The notes under the pieces: model-generated
The model's database searches: none
What the model saw: only the letters and a program-made list of their open reading frames with translations
What the model was told of the DNA's origin: nothing
Position numbers and translations under genes: made by a program
Assembly (NCBI RefSeq): GCF_963966145.1
Contig: NC_091051.1
Location: 7,006,001 to 7,070,000, forward strand
Direction of reading: 5' to 3'
Origin: Tenebrio molitor
Taxonomy: Eukaryota > Arthropoda > Insecta > Coleoptera > Tenebrionidae
Length of the DNA stretch: 64,000 bases
Part shown: positions 21,101 through 34,295 of the stretch, piece after piece
How positions within the stretch are numbered: position 1 is the first letter of the stretch
Layout: every line of letters begins with the position of its first letter

Positions 21101-22624
21101 AAAAATATAATATTGTCGGTTATACATCATCCCAGTTGGGACAAGAATAATATTCCAGTCAATCACCGAACAAAATGGCCTCCACGTTCTCCATAAATCG
21201 CGTTATTTATATAAAACACGATATTGGCGCGGCTTCTTCCGCATAATTCAAATTTTTTTTTTTCGAAAAATGTCCTGCAGACACGTCTCACGCTCGTAAA
21301 ATAAGTCGTGACGGTTTTCAAAGCTTGTTCCGCTAAAAGTACAAAGCGCACGTAAATCGACTACGCATTACGCAAATAGAATATGAATGCAACAAAACGG
21401 AGCCGTATAAAATGACGGAGATCACCTTGTAACGTACAAAAAGAAATATTCACCGCACGAAGTCGTATCCCAATTTTATCGCAGGATACCCCAACATCGT
21501 GAATTTTTTTCACTAGTACACTAGTCAGTTTAAATGTCGGAAGCTGAATCTGTGTGCAGGTTTACGGCTCATTTTTAGGTGCTAACCCAGACCGAAGCTC
21601 TTGCAAAACATGAGCATTAAGACAAAATTACTTGAACCGGCACAACAAGAGTAATTCGAGGATTTGTGTAATAAGAAAAAAACTAGGAAACCCCGTATTA
21701 ATGACACAGAAAGCGCAAATGTTTCATGATAAAATAGTTATTTACGATACAAGTGCGATACAGATATTATTATCGCACGCATGTAACGTTTGCACGACGA
21801 GAATTTTTCTTATTTCTTGACTTTCTTTCTCTCTGTGAACTTATCCATTTACTTTCTTCGTCGCCACTGGATTTCCCACTGTCGGAAGAACCCACACACC
21901 GACATCGTTAAGTATTTAAACGCAACCAGCAATACGCATTACGCGCGACACTGAAGCGTTCTTGGGCTGTACCGCCGTTGCATAATTTCCTAAATAACGG
22001 CACTCTGACGGTATAAAGCTCGCTGAAATATCGGAAACTAGAGCGAACGCGTGTCGCCTTTCACAGACGCATTTAAACAGCTACAAGAAATCCTTAAGAC
22101 ATTCGTTAAGTACTGTGACAGCCGAACGTTCCCTCACCTGTAACGCGAACAACGCTCACCTTTAACACTTCATATATTATTACGGAGGCGTCGTAAATTA
22201 AATGATAGTGGGAAAAATACCTGTCACGTGACGACTACCTCACACTATATTCAAAAACGCCACATGTGAGCCGCTGCAAAGAGAATAAATAAACCACTAG
22301 TATGTATGTGCCACACAGGAGAAAATGAGCAGTTGCTGCTTGAGGAATTACCGTAAAATTTGAACAGAGGCTTGTTGATTTATGGGCGCATCTACAAATT
22401 TTTTATTATCGGAAAGTGAGGCTATAAACCTTACAAGCATCCAAAATTTAGTCCACTTATTATTGTTATTACTATTATTAATTAGTAAACTGAATTGGCT
22501 TGTTCGTCATTGTATTGTCAATAAAATTGGGCATAAACAGAATGTAATACTCTTGACCAGTTTTCAAACATATTCCACAAAGTTTCTATAGGATTCAGAT
22601 CTGGATAAAAATTGTGTGCGATTA
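18200..22624. other. Long tract without a recognisable gene
   Basis: 18200-18990 is AT-rich and contains a perfect 10-bp-stem palindrome at 18911-18932 (CGGTATAATT and complement). 19040-20600 is GC-richer and unique-looking. 20600-22620 is mixed, with a GATA/TATCGC hairpin at 21753-21778 (GTGCGATA/TATCGCAC). No ORF exceeds 93 codons. Confidence 0.45.
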
Positions 22625-22841
22625 TGAACGCACCACGGATTACAGATCACGGATGAGCTGTTTAAATCTAACCTCACTTTCTGCGTTGTTTGTGTTTTTA
22701 CTCTTCAACGCCAGTTTTGAGATTCTATCAAGGTTGTGACGGAAATGTAGGACGATGCATTAATTCAGTTCTGTTTAAGCAGAAAAGTGATGCGTTCACA
22801 ATCGACTACTTTGAGGATAAATTTAACTGAACACCGGATAC
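22625..22841 (-). mobile_element. Family B element, rearranged copy
   Basis: The right end TTTAACTGAACACCGGATA and the inner CTAACCTCACTTT and TTGTTTGTGTTTTT segments match the complete family B copy at 29704-29898. The left end is scrambled, with GAACGCACCACGGAT near 22625. Confidence 0.6.
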
Positions 22842-23416
22842 AATATTTTACTGTGTGGGTAGTTGGGTACCAAATTCAAAGAGGCTACATAAAAAGTTTT
22901 CTGGAGAAAAAAAAAGTTCGAGTGTAATTCGACGCGATAATTTAGTGATAAACCAAAGAGACATAATAAAGACGACATCAACACCCTAAGATAATGTTCA
23001 CATGACGAACCCTATTTACCTATATAGGTGGGGGTTGAATCTATTAGAACTTGCTAATTTCTCGTTTATGTTTTAGGTTCCCCGAAATGAAGGTCCAGAG
23101 GGTAAAAGTGTAATGGGTACGCCATGAGAACAAAATGACGATTACGGTCCTGAAACTAACAAGAAATTTAAACAGTGAATTAATTAACAATATTTCGCGG
23201 AAATGATCTCACTTTGAAGTTTTAATATCATTAGATTGCAAACTTGAACGCCAGGAACATTGAGAGAACCTGAGGTCTTCTAATTTTCTATGATAGAAGT
23301 TGTAGACATATTTAATTAAATTATACAAAAAAATTCCCCAATTACAACGAAATATTGAAATCTATGGTTCTAAAAACTCTAAAACTTTCACAAATGGATT
23401 TGAAGTCGTTTCCTTA

Positions 23417-23505
23417 AATAAGTTGTTTAAATGTAACCTCACTTTTTGCGTTATTTGTGTTTTTATTCTGCAGTTCGCAATCGACACTTCAACGCCAACT
23501 TTGAG
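23417..23505 (-). mobile_element. Family B fragment
   Basis: Segments TGTAACCTCACTTTTTGCG and TTCAACGCCAACTTTGAG match the same family in the order of the other copies. Both ends are lost. Confidence 0.55.
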
Positions 23506-26500
23506 CAGAAAAGACGACTGGCTAGATACGAAATTTAAAAAATCACCTGGTATAAATAAGACGAAGCTGCGCATGAAGAATAAGAATATTAAAAAAATAA
23601 CATTTCTAGCGGAGTTTCTGATTGGTTGAAGAATCGAGGAGTAAAACACGCGATGTGTCAGAATTTTAGAGAGTAGCCTGAGGAGTTGTTTTCGACCTGT
23701 TAAGAATGTTATCCAAGTGTGTACACGTGATAATGTTGCAGAAATATCACAGATTTTTATTTGCGTCTAGATAATTATGTATTTAAATTCCGGTGGAACG
23801 ATTGAAAAAATATATATTACTGGAGGTACCACCTAACAATTCAGTTAACATTATAAATCGACAGCAAAATATAGTAAATTGCCGTTGTAAATAGCAATTA
23901 CTGTTGGAAGTGAATACTTTGTAGCGATTTTTTCGTGTACACCATTGGAATAAATGCGGTGTACATTTTCAGAAATTATCATTAGCCGTTGATACCGAGA
24001 ACGAGAGTGTCGGTCCGACTGTGCAACGATTTTATTACTATAATTTACCTTTAATTGGATATTGCACGATTTGAAATGAAATTTTAAAAAACCACCCATC
24101 GGTCCGACCCCGAGCCATTTACCTCGAAATTATGAGGGTTATAAATAAAAGTATAATTAAAAAACGGCGTACCTGCGACAAAACCAATGCGCGATAATTC
24201 AACGGTCGGTCGAAAATATAAAGTGTGTACCGGGCGAGCAGCATTTGAATGGGCCGCATGTTTAAAATATGCAAACTGGAATTTAGCATAAAACAAACAG
24301 GTAAATCAGCATGTCGGACAGGACCCGAGCCGTCAAATAAATCCGCCGAGTCCGGGCTATTACGCCGGATTGACTCCGGCGCTCCTTAATTGATCCTCGC
24401 ATAAATCCGAAAGGCCTAATTGATAATTTGAATTGTGCGACAACCCGCACACTCGTAATTATCGCGATTTTTCGGGACCCTTCTGAAACGTCTCGTTACC
24501 AGCTCGACAACGCTCATATCATTAATGGATTTGCAAATTTCCCAACTCCGGCAAACTTCACCAGTTTTCTCAGTAAACAATTTAAATTAACAGTCTGAAA
24601 GGAAATTTCCAAATGCTAAGAATTCAAGAGCAGACTTGAGGCGTACGAGTCTCTCGGTCGTTTTAAAATCAATCCGGAGCAGAATATATGTTTATATAAC
24701 ATTATCTCTTTGTTCCAGATGGGATTTGATTCAGACTGGGATTTCATGTTGTCTCGCAAATTTCACATCTACATAATGCAAGAAAGTATCGAACTACTTA
24801 GTAAATCTACACACAATCAGAGGGATCTTGGGACTCCCTCTAAAATTTTATTGCTCATATCAGATAGAGTTTGCCTTGCAGCTGAATAAAAATCTTTCGA
24901 TTTTATCTGAAACAAATCCCCTGAAACGCGATCGATACGTTTATGACGAGCTCTATCGTATGAAAAAATCTACAAAATCCCGTCCTACTATCCAATAACA
25001 ACAATAAACAAGATGGGGACTCTCAAATGCACCATTCCATTTTCGGATAAATACCCTTCACTCAAAATTCGTTCGAGTTGAAAATGCAAAGTCTATGGAC
25101 AATTTTATGGACCATTTTCTTTCTCGAAAATACAGTTTGCTGTGTTGCTTTTTATTTTAAACATTTTCACCGTATTTGACGAATTAAAAGTAATAGAAAT
25201 CCGCATTTTGTTGATAATATTACGAACATTCTTGAATTTGCGTTGCATTTATGCTTAAGTTTGACAAGGTCTGCTCAATACAGCTTTGTTCTGAAACAGA
25301 AACTTGTCAAAACTTGGTCAATAGCCCAGCTGAGACCGTTGTTTATTTACTCCGAAATAGCAACAAAAGGAAAACTTATGTCGAAAGACATTTTATACTT
25401 TAAAAAATCACAACATATGTAGTTACTTAAGAATTCGTATTGGAACGAAAAGTGTCATATGTATATGATATGACTATACAATAAATAGTTATTTACCTAA
25501 CGTATGCGGGAAGATACATTTTACGCGTGAGGGGAAATTTCTTCTCGCAAAACTAATCAGGCACTCGTCTCGAGCCTGAAACCTAGTTGTCGCGCTAGAA
25601 AATACAACCTACCGTACTCTAATGTAAATAACTGTTATTATTTTTCAGTTGTTCATTAATATGTAATTATTGTTACATCTTTAATAAGTGAGTAATTTTT
25701 TTTTACTTTTCCTGAAAAAACCTGTTTTACCCAAGACTCTTGTATTAAAATTGAAACAACTCTTTCGCAATCCGTAAACAACCCTGATTTAGAAATTAAA
25801 ATCTTGTTAATTAGTCCTATATGAAACCTTTGCAAACATCCAAATAAATCCGCTCTTTTCGTGATTATTTCTGTTTCTTGTAATTTATACGGCTCGCACA
25901 TTAACAAAAAAAATCTTCTACTGTTTATGTAACAATGCCAAAAAAAGATAACACAAAAGGTGGAATAAAAGAAAATTTAACCCGTTATTTTGAAAAATAA
26001 CAAACATAATAGAAACATAATATAACAAAAGTAAACAAAAGGCCGATGCCTGATAAAATGTTTGTTTCTCTTCGCATTTAGTGGTATATATGACCGACAT
26101 GTGTAATAAAAGATTTTTACGGTTTAAAAATAGATGGAATTTTATGCGAGCCGAAGAGAAAAATAATCAGACGGGCCTTGTTTTTGTTGAAATCGATCCA
26201 AGCATTTTGTACAAATTTGAAATGTCGTCAAGCGAGACCGAAAACGAAGAGAAGGAAATTTCTGGATGAACATTTGAGCGTATGCATTGGCATTAAATTA
26301 AAAGTATCAATCCCGGAACAATTTGAATTTAAATGAATCTGAGTCAAAGTAAAGAAATAATAAACCCCGGTCCCCGATGAATAAACTTCTTCGCATTTAT
26401 AATAAATTTTGACGTCAACACTCCTCCTCGTCTCGTAAAATTCGTGGATATTTGTTTGCGAAGTCGTTTAGTTTTCGCGATTTGTTTTCGGCGGTGGGGC

Positions 26501-28125
26501 GGCGCGCGTGAAGGCCCCTTAAGAGACGGCGGCATCGAAGTGCCGTCACTCGGATTATTTCTGAGAGACGCTTTGTAAACACGAAAGAATTTCACACCTT
26601 TTTTTATTTTTGGCGAGGGCTACCTGGAGCGTCGTATTTTTATGTTTTCGTTGACACGCGGCCGATTTCAGCTGAAAAATTCGTTGCGACCTCGCAGATT
26701 GAGCATTTTTTCAGACCTGAAGCGAACATAAAAGCCCTGTTATTTCCCTGCATTCTGAAATGTCCCATGTAATGTGAAATAAAACACCATAAAGGTTTTT
26801 TGCGTCGTATATACGCGTTCATATCCGTCGCAATAAAACATATACATTAATATCCCCCATTTACTATGTGCAAATAATATTGCACGGGAACTATATTTAT
26901 ACGGGAGAATAGCTGTAAAATAGCGAGGACTGTCAACCGGTCCGGTATTTATATGCACTTGTTTGCAGTATGATGCATTGGTAAATTGCACTCCCGTATT
27001 AATTGCTCCCGCCATTTGAAATATTAGCTCGATGAACGCGAAATTCGAGCACCAGAACCATCACACTTTTCTACTACTTTTTTAAATACATATTTCGATG
27101 ATATAACTGTACACGCATATACGTGGCTGTTGGATTAATTTCCTCGATGGACAATATTTCCAAAAATAATTAAGTGCCGCGTATAAAATTTAATGTAGTA
27201 ATTTATGACCTCCTCGTATTCCTTATTATATGAATAGTTGTGCAGTGCCCGATAGATCAAGACGAAACCCGCGAAGAACTGTATTCGATTTCAAAACTGA
27301 GAGAAGAGCTTTAGCTGAAGGCGCCAATTACGATGAAGCAACGCCAAGGCGAAGACGGATTGGACCCCACGCAGATCATACAGTATTAGAACTCATTATG
27401 CAGAGAATAAATTAGAAAATGCCTGCCTTTAGTCATGTTTCTTGATGTATTACTTTTTAAAATGATGTATTACGCTTTATTGCCGGGGATTTTTTAGTTT
27501 CCACTTGTTAGCGCGCTCGAAATTAAACACTCTCCGGTGAAGTGACGACAAATTTGTCGCCAGGAGCGATCACAACTAACGGTTATTAAAAATTGCGCTA
27601 CTCACTAAAATAAACATCAACTACTAGTCATGCTCACGGCGGAATCTTCGTTGTTTAAACTAAAATTCTTCAGACAAACGCGCTCGGCGGGGGAGTGTCC
27701 ATCAGGAGCTAAATCATCGTCGAAAAGTGACTCCCCACAACAGAAAATTTATAACATCTTTCAAAATCACTAACTGCACCGGATGTAAGTTCTATATTTT
27801 TGGTTTATTTATAAAGTCAAAGTTTTTGCCAAACACTAAACAAATTTACTATTTTTATTTGTGATAAATTATTTTTTATTTTTACAACGCATGTGATATG
27901 ACATGCTAAAATAACAGAAATGGAATGGTCGAAAGTGCAAAATTCTACAAGGAGACAAACTTAAAATTAAATTTCTAAATAGACCAATTTTAAAAATACA
28001 TACTCGTTGAGCATAGTTATGAAATTTTTGTGCAAGCATCTCAGTAGGAAAAGTTATGACAAAAATTCTGGTGATGTGCTTTTGACTGATATTTTTTCTA
28101 GTAGATAAATATCAAAGGAAAGTAG
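23506..28125. other. Long tract without a recognisable gene
   Basis: 24100-24560 and 26330-27030 are GC-richer and unique-looking; the rest is AT-rich. A short palindrome around GTCATATGTATATGATATGAC sits at about 25453-25473. No ORF exceeds 91 codons and no domain is recognised. Confidence 0.45.
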
Positions 28126-28326
28126 GTACAGGTGTTGCATTTCTTCATGGGCTATGAGTTATATCTGCGCAAACGTCTCTCTCTCGTCTATTTGTTTGTA
28201 TTTGAATTTGAAAGTATGTCGTCGACGTTTTCAGTTTTCCTTTACAGATTTTTCACTGGTTTATTGCTCCGCCTTGGCGCAGATATTTCCAAGGTCACAG
28301 CCCATGAGAGGATCCAACACCTCTAA
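28126..28326 (+). mobile_element. Family H TIR element, copy 1
   Basis: The left end ACAGGTGTTGCATTTC...TCATGGGCTATGAG pairs with the right end ...CAGCCCATGAGAGGATCC, about 45 bp. The interior GTCTCTCTCTCGTCTATTTG matches copy 2 (46738-46963) in inverse orientation. No coding capacity. Confidence 0.75.
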
Positions 28327-28959
28327 TATGAAAATGCAATAGTAGAATATGTGATGCTATCACCTAAAAAAGAGCTTGAGCTTCTTGCAAAAGAATAATA
28401 CTCTCTTTCATAAGAGTTAAGCATCTTCATCAGTGTTATCTACAAAGCACATTTCAAGATCTTGAAGCAACCCAGTGATTACTGTCTATTCAAGAGAATC
28501 AAAGCACTTTAGCATTTATGCAGAGAAATAAAATTTGTACTCGTACCTCAAACACATGTCTTACTGAATGTGTAAATAAATCAAAAGAATAAAATATTTC
28601 TTAGTAATTTGCACTAAATAATACGTCTAATTTAATTTCCACCTTTTTACTATGCGTTATTTTTCCGATTTTACTCACTTCATGCGTTTTACTTTTCCAA
28701 AGATTTTGAAAAAAGTGTTAAATTGCTTCAAATGCTTCAAATCTTGTTCTGTCGCGAGTTTATTAACATTAACTTGATTGCGAAAATTGGTCTTAAAGGA
28801 GAAAAATATGATTTGTCTTCAGTAATTCTACCAAAATGCTTTTTCAGCAAACAACTCTGTTTTGCGTTTCCTCAAATAACGAATTTTAGTAACAAGATCA
28901 GCTTTTTCTTTGTGATTAATTGTTCCACTTAATCGTACTTTGTACCTCCTTGAAACAAT
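28327..28959. other. AT-rich spacer
   Basis: Nothing recognisable. Confidence 0.4.
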
Positions 28960-30010
28960 CTAAATTCCAAGAACTTTCATTATAAATGTCAGTGTTAATC
29001 TGTTTCCTCGATTTAAATTTTGTTTGCAAACTCTCAAGTCCTTTCGTTTATTAAACAGCTTTTTGGCTTTAAACAGTTTTGTTATTTGACTCAGTTTGCC
29101 TTTTGTCGTTAAATTTTGTTTAATTTTTCTTAACAGATAAATGAAAATTAATCCTTTCACCTAAGCCGACTCGAATGAGACTCTTTCCGTTTTCTGTGAT
29201 AAACTAAAATTTTAGTAGAAAAAACCTTCCTTCTCAAATCTTTTTTCCCTATATTAAACAGCTTTTTAGCTTTAAAAAGTTTTACTGTTTGTCTCTTAGT
29301 GCTCTTAGTTTTGATTTGACTCTCAAGTCATTTTGTATATTACATAGTTTTTTGACTGACTTTAAACAGTTTCATTATTTGTGTCAAATTGTATTTTATC
29401 GTTGAAAATGGTTTATTTTTAAATTAAGGAATAAAAGTAGATCAAATAGTTTTTTTGATTTAAATACCTAGTTTTATTATTTTTCTCAGTTTCTTTTTAG
29501 TTCATTTAATCAGCGCAGTTAAGCAACGTCAGGTGTGGTCAGTGCTTGGATAGGTGGCCGCTAGAAAAATTAGGTACGTTCCACTGTAATTTCAACACTT
29601 TTTTTAAATTCCCTAATCTGGTTCTAATGAGTCTTTTTTTCTTTTTTGTGATGACCTCGAATTTCGATTAAAAAATCTCTCTCAAGCCTGTATAATAATA
29701 TGTGTATCGGGTGTTCATTTAAATTTCTCTTCAAAGTTGACCTTGAAAGATCGATTGTGAACGATTCATCAGTCTGCAGAGCAAAAACACAAACAATGCT
29801 AAAAGTGAGGTTAGATTGAAACAGTTGATCCGTGTGGTGCGTTCACAATCGACTCTTCAACGCCAACTTTGAGGATAAATTGAAATGAACACCGGATAGC
29901 ATTCGTTTAAAAATTTTATAATCTGGAATTCGTCAATTTTTTTCAATTGAGGAGTGAAACTAAACTCTTTTCACATAAATCAGTTCTAATGAAACTCTTT
30001 TGGCAAACTC
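28960..30010. repeat. Degenerate internally repeated block interrupted by a family B element
   Basis: A motif of the form TTAAACAGCTTTTTRGCTTTAAA recurs near 29052, 29254, 29340 (weaker) and 29437 (weakest). A second motif, AATGAGACTCTTT followed by AAATTTTAG..AAAAA, recurs near 29174, 29627 and 29989. Spacing is irregular, so this is an old, decayed tandem or segmental repeat. Confidence 0.5.
29704..29898 (+). mobile_element. Family B TIR element, complete copy
   Basis: Inverted ends of about 58 bp run from TATCGGGTGTTCATTTAAAT (29704) and from the complement of TTGAAATGAACACCGGATA (to 29898). Inner TIR parts include the complement pair GGCGTTGAAGAGTCGATTGT. The 195-bp unit is non-coding. 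Confidence 0.78.
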
Positions 30011-31289
30011 AAATTTTACTTAAAAAATTAGTAACGCCCAGTTTGAAAAGAAATACTCTTATACAATTACTCAATTTAATCTTAATGCTTACAATTACAT
30101 ATTTCCAACTTTATTAAGTGCTTATTTCATCTGTAGTGTGATATTTTAATTTTATTTATTGTCACCTTTATGAACAGTGATATCAGCTAATTAGTAGGCT
30201 ATTAGTGACTAACGAATATTTTTAATTTAATGAAACATTGTATCGGGTAATAAATAATACATACTTGTAAACACTTTTTTGAGAGAAATGATACTAAATA
30301 AATTTGCAAAAACGACTTGACAGTAAAATTTTATAAACCCATATAGAAAAAAATTATCAAGTAATGATAGCATTAATTAACTAGAAGAATGATCCATATA
30401 TGGCTTAGGAAAAAACAAGTTATATAACATATACAGTGAAGTATCTGAAATGATCTAAGAACTGCAATGAGTAGTTGGTAGTTGCTGCATCTATAAATGG
30501 TTGAACGTTTTGTTTTATTTTTAAAACTTCCCGTGCAAATTGTGAATTCAGTTGAGAACCCTTCAGCATTTTTCAGTTCACGCAGCATCCATTAGATCCG
30601 AGTGAAGAATTCGGCAATTCGAGCCGAAGGGTTGCATGTCAGTGGTGATTATTTGTCCGGCGCAACGTCATGTCTACGTCATGTATTGTCATGTACTTTC
30701 GAATTGCGTGACAGCAATGACACAATTGTGCAAATGCCGTCCGCCAGCCATGTAAATGAACGCGCCTGAAACAGGAGAGCGGTTTCAGCGTCTGAAACCC
30801 AATACGACCTGGAGTGGATCTGGTGCAAACGCCGCGCGACACTAGTCCCGTCTCCTTGATTAAAACTTTAAATTAGCAATGGTTACGTTTCCAGAGTGAA
30901 ACCGTAACTTTGTCCGTGGCTCGGTTGAGGTGAAAATATAAATAAGAAATGTCCGTGGCGTAAGTAGCAAGACTTGCTGCCTGCCTTTGACATCTTTATT
31001 CGTCAGCGGGGGGTTGCACCAACAAACGGCAGCAACGATTCTTTATCTCCGACATTTTGTGCATTGAAACTACACCGACAAGTCACAGAGTTAAAAAACA
31101 GGAACGCCGATACCCGGTGCATTATTCATGCATCTAGCCTAACATCAAAGTTTTTCTTTGGTGGAGGGTTTATTGTTTCAATTATTGCTTCGGATGGGGC
31201 CAATTAGTAACATCTGCAATGGAACCGAAGGAAGTCGACTCGTTTCCCACCAGTAAACAGTCAACAAAACTGCACGAGCAACAACCGAT
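30011..31289. other. Non-coding spacer
   Basis: AT-rich to 30600. 30600-31200 is GC-richer, without a supported gene. Confidence 0.4.
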
Positions 31290-31662
31290 AATAGTATATT
31301 ATGATACGAGTCTTATAAGAAGCATTTTATCGCATGCACGGTTTTAGAGCACGGTGAGCGTAGCGAGGAGTGCCCTAAAGGAGTAAGTGCGATAAAATGC
31401 CTTATAAACGAGATGTCATACAGTATTTTTTCTACTTTGCCATTTTTTCAATGAAAAAAAAAAAATTAAAACCGTTAAAGTTGAAGGATTCCACCCAAGG
31501 TCACGTCTGCGGTCTGCCGCGACACCACAGTATCCGTCAAAATTAAAAAATTAAATTTTACTATTTTTAGTATTATTATTATATCACGCCTTTTCCTATT
31601 ACGATACGCAAAACAGTATCGTAATAGCATCAGTACGAACGCAAAGTAGAAAAAAAATATTT
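31290..31662. repeat. Two adjacent palindromes, probably one TIR element
   Basis: The first palindrome (31290-31431) has arms of about 60 bp sharing GCATTTTATCGCA and TTATAAG, closed by a loop with GTGAGCGTAGCGAG. Between 31428 and 31662 a second pair of ends (TATTTTTTCTACTTTGC and complement) encloses a perfect 12-bp-stem hairpin at 31596-31627 (CTATTACGATAC/GTATCGTAATAG). Confidence 0.6.
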
Positions 31663-32510
31663 TAAACAATTTGTCTTTGGCGCCGGGTGCGAAAGAGGCG
31701 TTCACGTGTCGTTAAAGGTTGCAAAAAGTAATGGTGCCGCAAATTATGTTGTAAAAATTATTTCTCTACAAAAAAAAACATGAGGCGTAAATGCTTTCTT
31801 GAAGTGTTTCGTTCAGATTTGCGTAAATGGACCCAGCAAGTAGACCATTAGAAGCATTTATTGCAGCTATAATATACTTCTATTACACTTTTAGAGATTT
31901 ACTGCGAAGAAATCGCACTCAAAACAATAATAGCCTTACACTGTTAAAATGTTATGGGTTTAAATGTGTCATCAAATATAAACTCGTCATATGATTAAGA
32001 ATAATCGATGATATGACTCGCGAAGCCGCAGCAGCACTCATCCTACGGACCCCTTGAATCTACAGCTGGGTTTCACTCGTAGATGCCATCGATAATAACC
32101 ACTTGGTATACCAGACCTAAAAATAATACTCATTTAATTTAGAAAAGATTTTAAAAATATTGCAATGTGAGAACAATTCGATTTTTTCCAACAGAGCCTT
32201 TGCATAACATCTCTTTACTACAAGAATTTAGCTTTCAAAACAAAAAAAAAATGATCAGAGACAGTACCTAAATCCTGTAAGCATTTCTAGGCTATGAGCA
32301 TCATGTTAAAAATGTCACATTTGACTGTTTTTTTTTTAATTTGAATTAAAATAATTTTTCAATGAAATTTATTCATTTAAATTTTATCGGTTTGGTTCTG
32401 GCATTCTTTGTTACGAAAATTGTTCTCCATATATCGATAATACAAATCTACGTCTTGTATCAACTACGATTTGAAAGCTAATTAAGGACGTAGAATTGTT
32501 AGATATATCA
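31663..32510. other. Non-coding spacer
   Basis: AT-rich; no gene or repeat is supported. Confidence 0.4.
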
Positions 32511-32728
32511 TGCGTTCAAATGAAAACCTGGGCTGAGTAGGCGTTGAAAAAAGTAAACTATTTGGATCAGTGTAAATTTTGAATTTCCCGCCATTTGACA
32601 CAAATAACATTTGTTTTAGGTTAGCTGTCAACATGCTCTAATTACGACTCTCAATTTACACTTTAAAAAAGCAAAACAATTGACGGTTTCCAACGCCTTC
32701 CTAGCCCAGGATTTTATTTGAACGCTCG
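32511..32728 (-). mobile_element. Family A TIR element, copy 2
   Basis: The ends GCGTTCAAATGAAAACCTGG and the complement of CCAGGATTTTATTTGAACGC pair over about 38 bp. The interior aligns to copy 1 (9128-9478) in opposite orientation without the extra 130 bases. Confidence 0.78.
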
Positions 32729-33287
32729 ATATTTATGAATTAGTTTGTCCTAAATCTGGACTAGTTATTGATTCCTGATTGTTTTCTTTTTCAGAAATGC
32801 TACATAAATCATTATTCATTGTGATTCAGTTCTGAACGATGTTTTTTATATTTTAATATTGTTTATTTGGTCCTGAATAGCTATTTACCCTTAGATTTGC
32901 ATAAATATACATTTCTCTTGCTATGAAGAGTTGCCGAATTGTTCAACCTTGGCAAACCATCTACTTAGTTTATTAAAACAAATGTGATAATTATAATTGT
33001 TGAATTGAGGTCCAGAAACGCATTTGGAGAAGTACACTCTCTTGAAGTTTAGCTCTGTGGGTCGGTCGTCGTTTTATTTGTCCGATACGTCAAAGGATGA
33101 ACCAGAGGATATCAGTTATGTGTACAGGTGAAATTTAAATTTGTACGGCGATTACGTTAATGCCGTTTTCCAATGCATAATCACGACACGACCATAAAAC
33201 AATATAAACACTCTCGAGCAATATTTAGAGAGAGGCGAGCAAATAAGCAATGAATTTTAATGCGACATTCTTGAATTATTTTCACCA
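32729..33287. other. Non-coding spacer
   Basis: No gene or repeat is seen. Confidence 0.4.
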
Positions 33288-33323
33288 TATAAAAGGTACA
33301 GATTGACTAGACGTTTTACAGTC
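33288..33323 (+). promoter_or_regulatory. Candidate core promoter (TATA + initiator)
   Basis: TATAAAAG at 33288 is followed by ACAGTC whose A (33320) lies 32 nt downstream, the normal distance between a TATA box and +1. The initiator has the arthropod CAGT core. The first ATG (33347) opens only 17 codons (MKRRDEKG...). A donor-like AG|GTGAAG near 33450 could end a first exon. No downstream exon was found. Confidence 0.35.
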
Positions 33324-34295
33324 GAATCTAATCCTGAAACGCACTAATGAAGCGACGTGATGAAAAGGGGCCTCGGCTTTCTTCCTCCGTTCGGCGTTAA
33401 TCATTCACGTTGAGAGGATACACCGAAATGTTAGTCGTAGTGATGAGAGGTGAAGCTCCTTAAAAACGAGCAGAATTTCTAAGTGCAGAGGAATTAAACA
33501 CCGCCTGAAAATTTTTCGAGTGTTAACCTGCAACGAAGAAGTGCCGCTAGGAATAGGAATTACGCAGCATTAGATTAGTTGTCTGCGAGTCCTATGTGTA
33601 CACTAGATATTATGTTGGAAATTTATTAAACATTAAAGCTTCGGTTGAACGTTGCGAGGATTTCTCAAAGCGCATAAATGCTGCAGTAACATGTTGATGT
33701 TAAACCACGAGCGGGACACGTTTTTTCAAGTTTGTTATTGCATTTTTGACAAGTATTTAACCACTGCACCAAGTTACAGTCAATTAATTTCACTCCCGCT
33801 TCTTGGACATTTTAACAACAGTGGTGTAGGAATATTGTTTGTTTTATTCAGAACAAAAATTAATTCGAATGAATGTGCAAAAATTACGCTCCGGTATTGG
33901 GTCACAATAAGTAAAATTTTTGTTAAGATCCATTTGCGATATTTTTAAAATCACATTTAAAGTCGTAATTCAAGTCTTCGAGTTTAAACTGAATGAATAA
34001 TTTTTTCCGATCGAGTCGTCCAATTTTTTAAAAACCTTTTAGAAACCCATAAAGAGGGATTTTTTTTTGGTGACTGGCTTCGTTAAAAGCACACTTAGAT
34101 AGACTAAACTGGATAAAGGAATGCTTTGCAAAATAAGAACATTTTTTTAATGAAATAACATTACCTTTTGTGAGAGCTCGCATCGGTCCTCTTGACGGTA
34201 CATCTAGATTGAATTAAATAAACATTTTTTTGCACTACCTTTGAGAAGAAGTTATTTTTTAATCAATATTATGCTTCGAAAGTAGGCTTCGTACT
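33324..34295. other. Stretch downstream of the promoter candidate
   Basis: No exon with recognisable coding content; an ORF at 33652-33948 (98 codons) has no known motif. Confidence 0.35.
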
